A stretch of DNA of 64,000 bases from Corynespora cassiicola (GCA_022059125.1 JAEUWY010000015.1:1178001-1242000), one strand, 5' to 3'; numbered from the stretch's first letter, positions 12,059 through 24,774 are shown. A program made the numbers and translations. The notes: generated from the sequence alone by a model not told the origin.

Positions 12059-12540
12059 ACGGTACGATACGGGCATGACCACCTCAGCCGGCCTAGCCTT
12101 GCAAAACCCCCCAGCCTTCTTGTCTTGTCCTGCCTTTCCAGCGCTTCTAATGCCGACCATTGGACGTTTTTGTGCAACGCGCAGTTAGGCTGGCTGGCTG
12201 TCTGGCTGTCTTTGCCAGGGCAGGCCACGACGAATCCCTACATGCCCATCCAGACCCTCCTCCAGCTCTCGAACCTGATTTCCACACACTCTACCCTTCA
12301 CACCCGCCCAGACCCTACCCTACCCTGCACTTTTGCCTACCCGCTTCCCCCAGCAGCCCGGTCTGATAACGGAAATTGCAAACGCCCACCCCCAAAGCTC
12401 CATGCCCCTTCTCTTCTTCGCCCGCAGCGCCAAAAGGGGCAAAGGAGCACGATGCTGGTGGCGTACAAAAGTAGCTGCACCGGATCGCGGTTTCGCACCG
12501 CAATCGCAAGTCTTATTTTTTCCGCATTTTGCAAGCTCGT

Positions 12541-12556
12541 TAGCTAGCTAGCTAGC
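12541..12556. repeat. (TAGC)4 microsatellite
   Basis: Four perfect TAGC units, which form a self-complementary tract. Confidence 0.88.
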
Positions 12557-13220
12557 GGCGGCCCTTTTATTTGTGTACTGTACTTGTACCTGGGTCTTTT
12601 TTTTTGTGTAAGGACGGGCGGGATCGGGTGCGTGCATGGGGGCTCCGCGTGTTGCGAGATACTGCAGGATGCGTCGCTCGGGCAATCAATCAGGGGAAGG
12701 TATAAGAGCCGCGATATGTAGGGCCGGCGCTTGTACAGGGTGTTGTGGTTTCTTGGTAGGTGGGCGGTGTAGCCATCTTATATACCCATGCGCACTTGGA
12801 AACTGAGATGTGTGCCTAGGTAGAGTAGACAGGTGATAGCATGTCTTGCTGATGCATTTGCATATCTGAAGGGACATGGAAGGACCTGTGCAAGGCGCGT
12901 GCGGGACTATTCTTACTCGCTCCACTTTGCTCCGTAGCTCGAAGAAAAGAACCCATGTACCATACGTGCCGCATTGTTTCCTCGTAAATCCCCATTAATC
13001 ATTAAATCCACGCCTGAATAGTTCGGTATCTCAAAGAAAAATAAAAGAAGAAGAACCCAGGCACAACGCCTATACTTTCCGGTCATCCGCATCTCTGCTT
13101 CTCGTTACTATCCGTACATTCCATTCGTCATGTCGTCCGCGACCTGATCGGAACATATGCGTTTTTTTTCGGAGGGGGAAAAGGGGGGTATAAGGGAAGA
13201 ATATGTGTTGGTGAGGTGAC

Positions 13221-13920
13221 TTAGTCATACTGGTTCTGGTTGACTTGACTGGCCATGACCATCATCCAGATCAGGAAGACGCTGCCTATGATCCAGAAGG
13301 CGAAGACGGCTTGCCAGCATTGGCCTTTTTCCCTTGAGTCAGCTCGTACTCTTGTAATACGCTCCACCCTCTCACTTCTTCTCCTCAATCTCTTCCCACG
13401 ATAAAGGCAACTCACATATATTCCTCTGTTGCAACCAGGCCAACGTGCTCAAACTAGGCCCCGTCGGGTTTTGATTGAACACATACGTGTTACACTGATT
13501 ATTGATATTCGGGCCCGCAAAGAGCTGGATGGCCGTGCCGATGACACCCGTGATAAAGAGGACGAGCAGGATAAACGACAGCAACATCATGATGCCAGGA
13601 AGCAACCGCCGTTGCGCAATCAGAATGAGCTCAATGAGGATAAACACAATCGTTAGGGCTCCGACCGTCACACCGTACGGCATGATCCTACATCACGGTT
13701 AACAAATAAGAGGGCAATGGAGCACAAAGAAGGGACAGGCGTATACGCACCATGGCGACGGATACCGAAACTGGCTCTGTATCGACATGAACTGCGCATT
13801 CACCCCCAACACCAACCCCGCCGTGACCAGCATGACGATGGTCCAGAGGTTGAGTTGTACGTCCGGCCAGTAGTACTTTTGCCTGACCACGACGGCAGAC
13901 CCGACATATGTTCGTGCCAT
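13221..13920 (-). CDS. MARVEL-like four-transmembrane protein
   Basis: Minus-strand exons 13920..13751, 13687..13416 and 13324..13221 give 181 residues. Four hydrophobic helices are evident at about residues 24-44, 61-82, 87-113 and 153-173, with a short loop carrying GPNINNQCNTYVFN between helices 3 and 4 and a short polar C-terminus (QVNQNQYD). This is the layout of fungal MARVEL-type membrane proteins, which are associated with membrane subdomains. The third exon was chosen because acceptor AAAAAG at 13325 joins RNI-C to QCWQAVFAFW in phase; other acceptors give less plausible joins. Membership of the family is by topology and general resemblance; the exact function is unknown. Confidence 0.83.
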
Positions 13921-14875
13921 CTTCAACGAATCAAATACGATTTCCCTCGTCTCGAGCCTCGTACACGGGCGGCTGTAATGTCTGTCTCCTTTGCAAATCA
14001 CACTGTGTACACGTAGCGGAACCGGGGGCGCTTCGGCTCTTCGGAATCGAGGGTTGCTGGGGAGGATGGATGGATGGACGGGAGCCTGGCTAGCGACTCT
14101 GCCCGTGTATTTGTGTGTTGTTCTCCTGGGAGGGGGAGGGGGGACACCGTGCTTCGCGAGGGTTCCGTCCTGAGCTCCGTGCCGCCAGTGTTGCGCTCAA
14201 CAGTCGCTGCCTTGGGCAATTGCCTTGCTCTTGTGTCTGATCGGTGTACTCTCCAACCTTCCTACTGGGCTCGAAGATGGTGCGCTGGGCTCGAGTCGAG
14301 CGCAAAAGGCCGCAGGCGTGACGGTTGGGAGCGACGGGGAGCGAATGACGTTTGGGGAGGTGGGTATGCGCGGTCGCGGGGCTATTGCGGGGAGGCGCGG
14401 AAGTCGCGGGGTGTGCCACTGGATGCACGACGAGCAAAGAGCGAATTGACCCAAGGGAGAGACGACGGTGAGTGGAAGCTTGAGGCCCGTCAGGCTGCTT
14501 GGGGGCGTCGTGCGGGAGTTTGTTGGGCTCTGCGGCGCTCCGAGGAACACAATCACGATGGCTGGGCTAAGCACGGGGAGGCTGGGATTCAACACCGGGG
14601 GCCCTGCAAGGCGACCAACGTCTGCTCGATTATCCCTCACAATGACGGCCCAATTACCATTGTTTCTGAGCGACTTGCTGGCTTTTTTTCCGTGAATAAA
14701 TATGCCAACATTGATATCAGGATTACGCATTAGTGTCAAAGTCTACCTATGGGAAGGACCTCTACAGAAGGTTAAACCTGGAAAGCTTGCTTTCCGACGC
14801 GTGCCCACCATGGACACGTTTTGCAGCCAAAAGAAACGCCGCCTATGCATTACTCATACATCGCACATTGACCCG
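13921..14875. other. Intergenic, MARVEL-like gene promoter / LCB1 3' side
   Basis: Upstream of the MARVEL-like gene and downstream of LCB1, both minus strand. A 219-codon frame on the + strand here has no domain, is overlapped by an equally long antisense frame, and is Arg/Gly/Trp-rich, so I treat it as chance. Confidence 0.5.
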
Positions 14876-16624
14876 TCACTTTCTGCGTGTAATGATCTTG
14901 GTGATGGCATGCCTGATGACAATGCCTGCCTTCTCAGTCTCCTTCTTCGTCAAGCCAGACGTAACGCAGACCTTCAAGGCCGGCGTCGGCTGCCATGTCT
15001 GTTCGCGTGGGTTCGCGCCATTTGCTCCTGGGAAGGCCTTGAGCCTGGTGACGAGGACGCTGTTCGCGAGACACTGTAACCTTTGCATTAGCGCCTGACA
15101 ATGCGTGTAGACTAATTGGGACAAAACAAACCTCGTCGACGACGTCCCGGAAGATCTGGTTCTGATCTTCGTATGAGAGGTTCTTCGAGGCCACAACCTC
15201 GGGCTTGAAGGTAAGAAGCATGATGGGATTCTCCACAGAGCTCAAACACCTGACCCAATCACTGCGGGGATCTAACTGTGCGCGCATCGCTTTGATGTTT
15301 TCCCTCAGGTTGGTCAGGATCTCCGGTTGCTCTTGGAGCATGGCAATCGTTTCGCTAGCGGTGGTAGACAGCAGAGCGGGAAGGGCGGCCGAGTATGTGT
15401 ACGATGCGGACGAAATGCGCTGGTGCTCTACGACTTCCTCGGTTCCAGCGCAGAATCCTCCTGCAGCGCATAGCGGGCCTGAAAGGCTTCCAATGATCAT
15501 GTCGACTTCATTAGCGTCCACGTTCTGTGCTTCGGTGACTCCGCGACCGGTTCGACCAAGAACGCCATAAGACCAGGTCTCGTCGAGGATGAGTCGGAAC
15601 TTGTAGCGGAGTTTGAGTTCAATCTATGCCCGTCAGCAGTTATCAAAGCCATTTGTGGAGGGAGCCTACAATCTTGGGTAGATTGACAACGTCGCCCACG
15701 TTTTCGAAGAGACCTTCGGTGACAATGAATCGCCTAGTCAATGGCTTCCTCGCCTGTTCTTTTGTGACCTTTTGTAGAACGCGTTCAAGATCGTCCATGT
15801 CGTTGTGTTTGTACCAGCGTACTGTGCTGCGCGAAATCTGTAGACCCTTGCGCACCGCATAGTTGACAGCATCATCCGCAACAATGATGTCCCCGCGCTT
15901 GGAAAAAGACGGGATAACACTGGAAATGGTAGCAAACGACTGAGCATAGACAATACAGGCGGGCACTCCCAAGTGTGCCGCCACATCAGCCTCCGTCTTC
16001 ATGTGAACATCCTGAGTGCCATAGAAGCCTGGAGGGCCGCATGGCCCCACGCCGTACGCCCGCAGTGTCTGGATAGCCTTCTCCTTCAGTGTCTCGTTCG
16101 CGAGAAAGTTGTAAAAGTTATACGAGGCAAGATTCGTGACGGTACGGCCGTTCGACAACTTCGACTTGGGACCCGTGGGGCTACACACACATTAGCTGGC
16201 GGGGGCGCGTGAGAGCAGGGCTGACGCACCCGACTATGACCGGTCGCTTCTCGTTCTCGAGCTCTTCGAGCTGGGTAGGTGCAGCAACTAGAGGTTCTGG
16301 TGTCCAGTCGTCGACTAGCTCATCAATCTCCTGGTGAGCGTCAGTATAGCCCCCCCTTGGAACCCCTTATCCCGCTACGAGCGCAAACAGCAGACATACC
16401 TCCTCGGTGAGTTTGACTTTCTTCTGGGTCGAGTATGTTGGTGCAAGCAAGTACCTAACCGCGAACAGAAAAAGGAACAGCTCGATCGCGCTTCTCACAG
16501 GGTCGTTCTGGTAGCTTGACTTGATGTAGCGCAGGATGATGGCGGAGCCGGGCATTTTGTGGAATTGCGTGTTCGCATCATTGAACAGGCGCACGACCGT
16601 GCTCTGCGCTTCGTGGAGATCCAT
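14876..16624 (-). CDS. LCB1: Serine palmitoyltransferase subunit 1
   Basis: Minus-strand exons 16624..16400, 16330..16230, 16180..15670, 15623..15132 and 15094..14876 give 515 residues, all junctions in phase. With Lcb2 this ER enzyme condenses L-serine and palmitoyl-CoA, the first step of sphingolipid synthesis. The N-terminus has a membrane helix (AIELFLFLFAVRYLL) followed by the aminotransferase class II fold: NLASYNFYNFL, GPCGPPGFYGTQDVH with Cys156 at the position whose substitution in human SPTLC1 causes neuropathy, EGLFENVGDVVNLP, DETWSYGVLGRTGRGVTE. As expected for Lcb1, the PLP lysine of Lcb2 is not evident. The last exon ends KAGIVIRHAITKIITRRK. Length matches fungal Lcb1. Confidence 0.95.
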
Positions 16625-17187
16625 TGTCGTGCGTGCAAGTGGAGGGGCTTGACAGACGACGGAGTTATCACTTTTTGGAAGGGAGGTGAGATGCGGCGGA
16701 GCTCGGAAGTCTCGTCGCTTGTTGCGCGGACGTCAGCGCGTCGCACGTGCCTTGTAATTTCACCTCGCAAGCATTGCCAAAATCACGGAGGACCCTGGAA
16801 CGCAGGATTACACACATCACGTTACTGGGCCACGGAAGATGGGCTGATTTTGAAATTGAAAATATTCGAAAGGAAGAAGCCCTTTGAATTAAGATCCTTG
16901 TATTTAGCTCAATGCAAACACTATCTAACATATCGCCGGAATCCTCCAAACCCAACCGTTCATAGTTTATGTGCAGCCCGCGCAAAGGTGGCGGAGAAGA
17001 CGATCAAAAAGAAAAGAGAAGCCGGAGAGCATCTAAGCCTGACCAAACACCGTGAAAACAAAAGAGATGCTAAGTCGGCGGCCAGGAAATTACAATCATT
17101 ATGGGACCGTCGTCACCATGGTCGTGCTTTCGCCATGTTGTACAATGCAATGCCATATCCTGGCGAAAACAATTTATGCGTCAATTT
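16625..17187. other. Intergenic, LCB1 promoter / FKS1 3' side
   Basis: Upstream of LCB1 and downstream of FKS1. AT content rises after 16850. The 210-codon frame at 16559..17191 on the + strand overlaps the LCB1 start antisense and has no domain. Confidence 0.5.
16744..16749. promoter_or_regulatory. E-box CACGTG upstream of LCB1
   Basis: Perfect CACGTG palindrome 120 bases upstream of the LCB1 start codon. bHLH factors bind this hexamer; function here is inferred from position only. Confidence 0.3.
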
Positions 17188-20100
17188 TTAATGGGCCATA
17201 AAACGGGCAAGCCGGTTAGAGCTGCCCGTTTCCCTAGCAGATGATGATCCGGAGTCTCCACCAGGACCCTCGGGACACTTCATGCCACCCACGCAGGAAC
17301 CAGTGGCACTGGCGGAGGTGTCATTGTTGCCAAGGCCAGTAGGCTGGAGCAACTCCATGGGAATGCTGATGTCGAAGCTGAGGAACTTGCCGGCAACAAT
17401 GGGGCCCGCGATGAGGGCGATGAATACGACCAAGATGACAAAGTAGAGGATGGCGTAACGGATCACCCTACGCTTGCGCAGCTTGGTCTGCTTCAAGGAG
17501 TAGATGGGAGGACGGATTTGACGGCTGAGAAGAATTAGCATATATCAAGTAAATATTGCTTTGGGATGGGAACATACCTAGGACGGAGCCAGAAGAGCAT
17601 GACCGAGTGGAACTTGTCGGCGTAGGGGAGAAGCAGGACCGGAAGCATGATGAAGAGGAGGAAGTGTCCCAAGATGAAGTCGGCAGCGAAAAAGCCGAGC
17701 TCGGTGATCTTGCAAAGGAACTCACGGCCGGGCTGGGAGATTGTGTGCCAGCCCATGGCATACCATTTACCAGTCCACCAAGCAATGTTGGCAGTGTCGG
17801 CCTTGAATTCACGGGTGAGGGCAAGGCAGATGATGAGCTTGAAGAAGAAGCGCTGGATGGCGGTGACAGCAATCATACCCGACAGAGCCCTGGCAAAGCT
17901 GAAGCCTTCCAAGAACATCATGACCACGAAGAAAGCAAGGAGCATGATGACGGCAATGGCGTGAGCAATGGCAGCGAGAACGGCACCAAACTTCTTGCAG
18001 CACATGGTGAGAAGAGGACCACCACAGCAAGCAAGGGCGAAGAGACCGGCCAAAACTCCAGCGTTGACAGCAATGGGACCAAAGGCAACCAGCGCAACAC
18101 GAATGAGTGAGTTGGTGGCCTGAACATTTTCTGCGCGGTTGTCAGGGTCGTTCTCCACACCGGTCTGGGCGTTCATGAACAGGTAGGGAATCAGGGTAAT
18201 GGCGACCAGGACAAGCGGGCCAAGGATCTCGCTGAAGAAGACGTTGGTGATGCTGGCACGAGGAACATCGCCCGACAGCTTGGCAGATGGGTCACCAAGA
18301 GCCTTGCGCTTGAAACCAGTAAGACGTGTACGGGACAGGCGGCAGTAACCGATCCAGGAGGCGCTGTGAGATCGAGTGTTGCCGCGGGACAGCCAGCGGA
18401 GGTACTCCCTGTAGTCGATGAAGAAATCGTCCCATGAGAACTGGTGAGGGTTGAACAGGAAGGGAGAGATGCACAGAGCGAGCAGGGAGATCCAGAAGTA
18501 GATGTACCATGGACCCCAGACGGTGATGGTGGCGAAGAGAAGCATCATCAGAGACCTAGCGCCAATGTAGATGGAGGGGCCGGCAAAACGAGAGTAGAGG
18601 ATACCGAAAGGAATGCGAGCAGTGGCGAAACCACGGCCGGTACCAATGTATCGAGCACCACCGAACGACAAGTTGGTGTGGAGGGCATTGGCATAGATCT
18701 GGCAGACAAAGACCTCGAAGAAGGGCGAGCCAGACGAGAAGTGCTTGGCCAAACGAGTTGCAGCACGCCAGAATCCACGCTCAGTCAACTCCTGGACCAC
18801 AAGGGGAACGAAGGAGATGAAGAAGACGATGAAGATGGACACAATGCAACGCGCGACCCAGTCAAAGACGGGAACCAAGTTGGCACAACCGTTGGGCCAC
18901 TCCGGGTCGGTGATGGGCAGATCCTGGTTGAAGCTGCACAGGATGGTCTCGTGGTTCAAAGCTCCCAAGTTGAGTAGAACGAACATGAAGCACTGCACCG
19001 ACAACATGATGAACATGTTGTTGATGTGGAAACCCGGATGAGCGTAGAAGAAGGACAGGAAACGATCCAGAGGAAGCTGAGTGCCGAGGTAGTAATACTC
19101 GCGAGACAACATCTGTTCTCCCATACCAGTACCAATCTTGGTGGTGAAGTTGAGAATGGAACCGAAACCCAAGTCACGACCCTTTCCGCACTGGTAGTAT
19201 TCGCAGTGCTTGATGCGACCACCACGGAGCAGAGCGTTCATACCAGCGTAAATATCCTCGTTGAGATGCAGACCCTTCTGTGCCTTGGATACACCACCAC
19301 GGGTGGTCATGAAAATACCGTTGAGGAAATCAGGATGTCCGTAATGGAGCTTGCCACCAATCTGAGCCAAAGTACGAGCGAACATAGTACCGAATGTCTG
19401 TTCCTTTCCGGCGGCAACGTCACCGAGGATACCGATGTTCTCAGAGAAAATGTATTCACGAGCACCAAGAATAGCGACAGGGTTGAAGTTCGGGTTGGGG
19501 ATACCGGGCGTGTAAGGCGAAACGTTGTCGGTGGTCATCTCCTCGAACTCTGCGAGGACGCTGCGAATCTTGAGGCACTCCTCGAGGTAGTTATCCTGGT
19601 TAGCGTCGATAAGCTGGATGTATTCACCACGGTAGAAGATGATGCAGTGGTTCTGGTTGTCGGACTTGCCGTCACCGAGAATAGGGTTACCGGAGAGCTG
19701 GATGCGGAACTTGGGACGACGCATGCCGTTGTCCATAATCTCAGAGTGGCCGTCGATCAAAGCAGAGTAGATGCGGGGTTCCTCGCCCTCGCTGACGGGT
19801 GGTTCCTCGTCAAGGTAAGCAATCTGGAGGTCAGGGTAGGCGCGGAGCAAGAACTCGGTGTTTTCACGTTCTTCCTTAGAGAACTTGGCGTAACGCTGCA
19901 TGGACACACAGATCTTGTACTTGCGCCTAGCCATGCGTTCCAACTCGCGCTCAAGCTTGTCAGAGTTGCCGCCAAACATCTGGACGACCTCGGGGTTCTC
20001 AACGCGGTACAAGAGCTTGATGGCACGGCTGTAGTTCATGAAACCAGAGATGGTGCGGTACAAGGTCTGAGAACGGAGCGAGGCCCAGATACGTGTTCGG

Positions 20101-23100
20101 AGAGTGTACTCGGGAGCAGCAGACTTGAAACCAATGCAGTAGAAGGGCAGATCGTCGATCTTGCTCTTAGCAGTGTCCTTCTCGTTCTTCTCGAACTCGC
20201 CGTTAAACTGCGAAGTCTCGTCGGCCAGAATCTTGGTGTCCTTGACGAAGCAATCCCACTCGTGAGGGTGCAGCTGCTTGAGGTACTCCAAAAGGGTGAC
20301 ACGGGAGTAAGGCTCATCTTCACGGATGATCTCACGGAGCGAAAGAAGAATCTTCTCGCTGTAGTGAGGAATCATGACGGTGAAAGTGGGCATGTTGTCG
20401 ACAGGCAGTGGCTCGGGAATGGGTGTAGACAGCGACTGGGCAAAGAAGGAGATACGACGCTCCGCCTCGCTCTGAGCAGGGAAGAATTCGGTCTTGAAGG
20501 AGTGATCTTCTTGGGAAACGAAGAAAGTGGGGGCACGAAGCGTACGCTTGCCCTCCTGCTCGGATGGGACCTGGTGGTAGAGCAGCTTCTGGACGTGATC
20601 AATGGCAAGAAGGTGCTCGCGGTACATGGAAATGACGACGGCGTTCCAAATCTGAGAGATGAGGACCTTGGGCTTGTACTTGATCTCCATGTCGGTCGTG
20701 GCCAAGATCTTCGAGTAGATACGCTTAGGCAGACGCGAGAAGATGTTCCTCCAGGGTGTCCAGATGGAAACACCGAGGTAGAACGACCGCGAGACGGAGA
20801 ACAACATGTTGAGGATAATGTACCACAGATAGGTATCCAAGAAGAAGAGAACAAGATCCGTGAAATACATCAGACCAAGAAGAATCTGAGGCTGGTACCT
20901 GCAGAGGATGGTTCCGACGATAGCGTCACCCACACACCTGGGAGCCTCCATAGCCGAGAGAATGCGGATGGGGTCCTTGATGGAAAGAGTGAGGAAAAAG
21001 TACGACTCGGCCAGCTTGGCAGCGAAGACCATGACCCAGAGACCGTAGGACATCCACATGTCGTTACCCTTCAGGCGGGGATAGCTGGCGGTGAAGGTCT
21101 GGCTGGCCACGTATTGACGCGAGTTGCGGGTCAAGTAGCTGCCGAACAATCCACCCAGTGGCATGACAGCGAAGAAGATGACGGTGAAAAGAGCAATGAT
21201 GAACTGGACTACACCCAGAATCTTGGGGATCCTGCCCTCGGTGTTGTCCATGAAAATGATGTAGACACTGGGGGCGGCATTGACGACCAGAACAGCGAGG
21301 AGGAAGAGGAGACGCTTGGTGAGATGCTGAGCACCAGCCCACTTGCGGGGGACGTACGCCCATTCGCAGACGGTGGCAAGGACCTGAAGGAAAGCAGCGA
21401 TAGTACCACCGAGAGCGACAACAGACAAAGTCAGAGACCCGGGGGGCTGGTTATCGAGCTGGCGTTCGTAGTTCTTGGTGTAGACGGGCTTCGAGTTGTA
21501 TGCAGTGTAGAACCAGAACGTGGACAAGTGAATAACCCAGATGCGGTTGAAGTTGACAAGCATGTGGAACCATGAACGACGCTCGTAGTAGGTCTTGAAG
21601 AAGACCTTCTTCCAAACGACGTCCTTGAGCTTCGCGTAACGCTCCGCGGGCGGGAGATCTACGAGACGAGACTTGTCCTCCATGACAATTCGCTCGATAC
21701 CCTCGGGGTACCAGAAGAGCTGGTTCATATCATCGTAACCGATGATGGCAGCGTGATCGCGTTCACGGCGAACGTACTTGCCATCCTGAATTTCGTACCC
21801 CTGATCACGGCAGTACTGGTACAGCGGAGTGACGATCTGGTTGAGGTAGGTGAACTCCTCAACGGGCTCCGTCTGCGCCTGGCCAGCGGGAGAGTTGAGG
21901 TAGTCGTCGGCGCACTTGAAAATGAAGCAGCAGATCTCGGGCATGAAACGGACCTGATTGGCTTCACCCCAGCAGAGCAGGTAGAGGGCAATCTGGCGAA
22001 CGCGGTCGTGTTGAGACATGCGGTTCATGCGCGTCTTCCAGCGGTATTCGGCAGCCTCCAAGCTGTTGTCGCCCTCGAAAGCCTCGAGAGTCTCGTTCTC
22101 GTTACCCGGGTTTTCCGAGGCCTTCTTCTTGGCCGCCTTTCTGGCCTTACGGGTGCGTCGGCTGGCCTTGCCGAGCTTCATGTTGGCAAAGCCAACGGCA
22201 TCATCCAGATCGAGATGAGCGGCAAAGTACCAGCGGCGGTAGTTGGCGTTCTCGCCACCAATGTAGTCGGCGTGCAGGGACAAGAGGGCCTGGTTGGGCG
22301 ACATGCGGGACGCTCGCGAGTCCAAGAGCGTCATCAGATGGTCATACATGTTGCGCATGCTGTCACGCTGGAAACCGAACTTTGCCGTGAGGTCAAGGAA
22401 AATGTCCTCGATCTCCTCCTTGGTGCAGGGAATCTGGGCTTCCGAGGTCCAGGCTGGGTAAGGTTCGCGGGAACGCTGGCCCGCAGGGAGGGCATTTGTG
22501 TAGTCCATGCCGTAGATGGGAGTAGAAGCTCCCGAGGAGCGGTTGCCGTACGAGACCTGCGACGAAGGAGGGCGGTAGCCGCGGCCCATGCCCTCGCCGT
22601 AGCTGTTGTAGCGCTCGTCACCACGTCCATAGTAGTCCATGTCAGTGGCGCGGGCCATGTCGGAGCGCATGGTGAAGTCGCTGAAGGTCTCGGAGTCGTC
22701 CTCGGAATCGTGGCCTCGGCGGCGCGGGGGCTGGCTGTTCACTGCGTTAGATTGACCATGTTGCTTCCGTGTGGCTGGAAAATACTCGTACCCATCTTGA
22801 CCATAGCCACCTTGGGCACCTCCCTGGTCGTAGTACTGATCGTTGTAATACTCGTCTTGGTAACCCTGCTGGCCGCGGTCATCGTAATAACCGCCATTCT
22901 GTTGATATTGGCCATTCTGGCCGTTGTGGCCGTCGTAGTAGGCGGATTCGTCGTAGTAGGCGTCGCCGTGCTGGTCATGATACTGGCCGTTGCCGCCACG
23001 GGCGTCGTCGTAGTACTGGCCGCCGTGCTGGTCGTCGCCATAGTACGAATCCTGGCCCTGGCCACGGCCGTAGCCGTCGTCGTATTGGCCTCCTTGCGGA

Positions 23101-23111
23101 TGTCCGGACAT
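17188..23111 (-). CDS. FKS1: 1,3-beta-glucan synthase catalytic subunit
   Basis: Minus-strand exons 23111..22792, 22734..17578 and 17524..17188 give 1937 residues. Fks1 is the plasma-membrane enzyme that polymerises UDP-glucose into 1,3-beta-glucan, regulated by Rho1 and inhibited by echinocandins. The N-terminal 130 residues are Tyr/Gly/Gln/Asp-rich and disordered; then [19 protein letters not shown], the FKS1 domain with [17 protein letters not shown], a first membrane block, the large cytosolic glucan-synthase domain ([45 protein letters not shown]) and a second multi-TM block. The final junction rebuilds [18 protein letters not shown]. The first intron (57 nt) is in frame without stops, so a naive frame reads through it. 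Echinocandin hot spot 1 is F687-LTLSIKD-P695; the hot spot 2 segment is DWVARCIVS from D1398. Confidence 0.98.
22735..22791 (-). other. In-frame 57-nt first intron of FKS1
   Basis: Donor GTACGAG, a CTAAC branch-like element 12 nt before the acceptor, and terminal AACAG. Removal joins DG to QPPRRRG in phase. The length is a multiple of three with no stop, so retention would insert 19 residues. Confidence 0.8.
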
Positions 23112-24697
23112 CTTGGGAGGAGATTAGAGCGCGATGAAAGACCTGCGGAGCACGACTGTCAACAAACTGTCACGGGCGTGGGGCGGGCCCAGGGGTGAAA
23201 CGCTTGGGGTCGGAGGGGCGTACCTCAAACAATGGGCATTAGGAGCAGTCGAAGTGGAATTAATCGTGGAGCGGCCGCCGCGGATTACAAAGAGGGGGAT
23301 AATTGTTGCGTGGGCGAGCGAATGTCGGGCGGGAATGAGTGTGGTGTTGACGTGAGGGCGGGCGGGCGTTTGGCGAGCGAGAGTGAAACAGGCGCCGGGC
23401 AGCGTGGTCGGGGGGTTCGGGACTTGGGAAGGGGGTCAGACGGGGCGGGCTGGTGATTGGGCGATTGGTCGGCGGGTGCACAGCCTGCGCAGGTCGCGAC
23501 TGCTGGATTGCTCGAGGACACGCGGTTGGCGGGCGAGGGTTCGCTGGGTGGCTAACGAGCGGAAGTCCCAGTGGACAAGAGGTTGCAGCCGGCAGGAGCG
23601 AGGCAGGAAAGTGGGAAGGCGGGCGTGGTTGTCTCGACGACAACGCGCGGCAGGTGCGAGCGAGCGAGCTAGCCCTGGGTCGATCGGCGGCTCCCCTCGG
23701 ATTCGCGGTACAAGGCACCACAAACAAGCCCAGGCGGACTATAACGACAGGAGGGGGGGAAGGAAAGCACACAAGAGGAGGGGGGGTTGGGAAGAGAGAA
23801 CGACGGAGAGAGTGAGGAATGCAAGAGCAGGAGATCGGGGAAAGTCTTCTCATTTAGCAGGCGAGCGACCGAGCCCCTGAGGTTGGGCCAGGATGTCGCC
23901 GACAGCCAAGCGCGCGGGCGGCCTGCCATTGGCCCTGGCTCGACTCGCTCGACGCCGGCTACTCCCAGCAGAGTCTGTCTGTGGGTGTCTGTGTAAACTA
24001 TTCTGTGCCCTCGCCACCGCCGTGCTATTGACGATGATCGCACGCGATGTGCGCTGCCAGACTGGTTGATTGGCGTGCTTTTTCCTGGTGATACATTCCC
24101 GCCTACGCGAGCGCGCCCGCTGCCCACTGCCCGCCCGCGGCGACTGCGATCCAAGGTCGCCAGGGAACCGAGCTGGCTGTCCGCCTGTCCGCCTGTCCCT
24201 CCTGTCCTCCGCCCTGTTCGACCGACCCAGCCTGAGCCAGCCGGTCAGGCCTTTGAATTGCTGCTCCACACGACAATCTCTGCAGCGTCGTCCACGGCGT
24301 GCTAGCCCGCCTGCAGGAGCCTGCAAAAGCCTGCTTGTACTCCTAGTCCTGCCGCGGGCCTGCTGGCCTGCTGGCCTGCTGGTCCCCCCGCCCCCGTCGC
24401 CGCCATTGCACGTTGAGCACGTCACGACCGGCCGGCATCCCAAGGGCAATTCCAGCTGGCGGCGCTCGCGGCGCATGCAAAAGCGCCCGCGGTGATCAAA
24501 CCGAAACCAGCGCGAACAGGAATCGCGGCGGCCGCCCAGGCCGTTGGCTGCCACGCCCGCCCGCGATAGCGATAGGGTGGTGGCGCTGCAGCAGCGCAGC
24601 TCCCGTTGCGCATCCCTGCCAACAGTCGGTCTGTCGCAGCATGCCTGTCAGGGCCTCTTCGAGAAGAAAGCCTCAACACTCGCGCACCAGCCGCCCC

Positions 24698-24774
24698 AGC
24701 CAGTGCCAGCGCCTGCCAGTGCCAGCCAGTGCCAGCCTGCGTGAGCCTGCGCGAGCCTGCGCGAGCCTGCGCGC
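24698..24774. repeat. Tandem GCCAGT-type and GCGAGCCTGC repeats
   Basis: Two adjoining arrays: imperfect CCAGTGCCAG units (24698..24740), then about four copies of the decamer GCGAGCCTGC (24732..24774). They sit in the middle of the FKS1/GEL4 divergent region. Confidence 0.85.

Larger units (their letters stand above)
9408..13220. other. Gene-poor convergent intergenic region of 3.8 kb
   Basis: Lies between two converging genes, so 3' UTRs are expected at each end. It is GC-rich and full of simple sequence: AAG repeats near 10437, long T and G runs at 11180..11400, GCAC repeats at 12035 and TAGC repeats at 12541. None of the many short frames has a recognisable domain or family-like composition. 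An unrecognised non-coding transcript cannot be excluded. Confidence 0.5.

Noticed and set aside
14074..14733. 219-codon frame on the + strand
   Set aside because: No domain, Arg/Gly/Trp-rich, and opposed by a similar antisense frame; typical of GC-rich intergenic DNA.
19026..21575. 849-codon open frame on the + strand
   Set aside because: It lies wholly antisense to FKS1, whose protein is unmistakable. Its Val/Leu/Glu/Asp-rich composition is what the complement of FKS1 codons gives.
21753..23198. 481-codon open frame on the + strand
   Set aside because: Antisense to the FKS1 N-terminus; the Val/Ile/Ala runs mirror the Tyr/Gly/Asp/Gln repeats of the sense strand.
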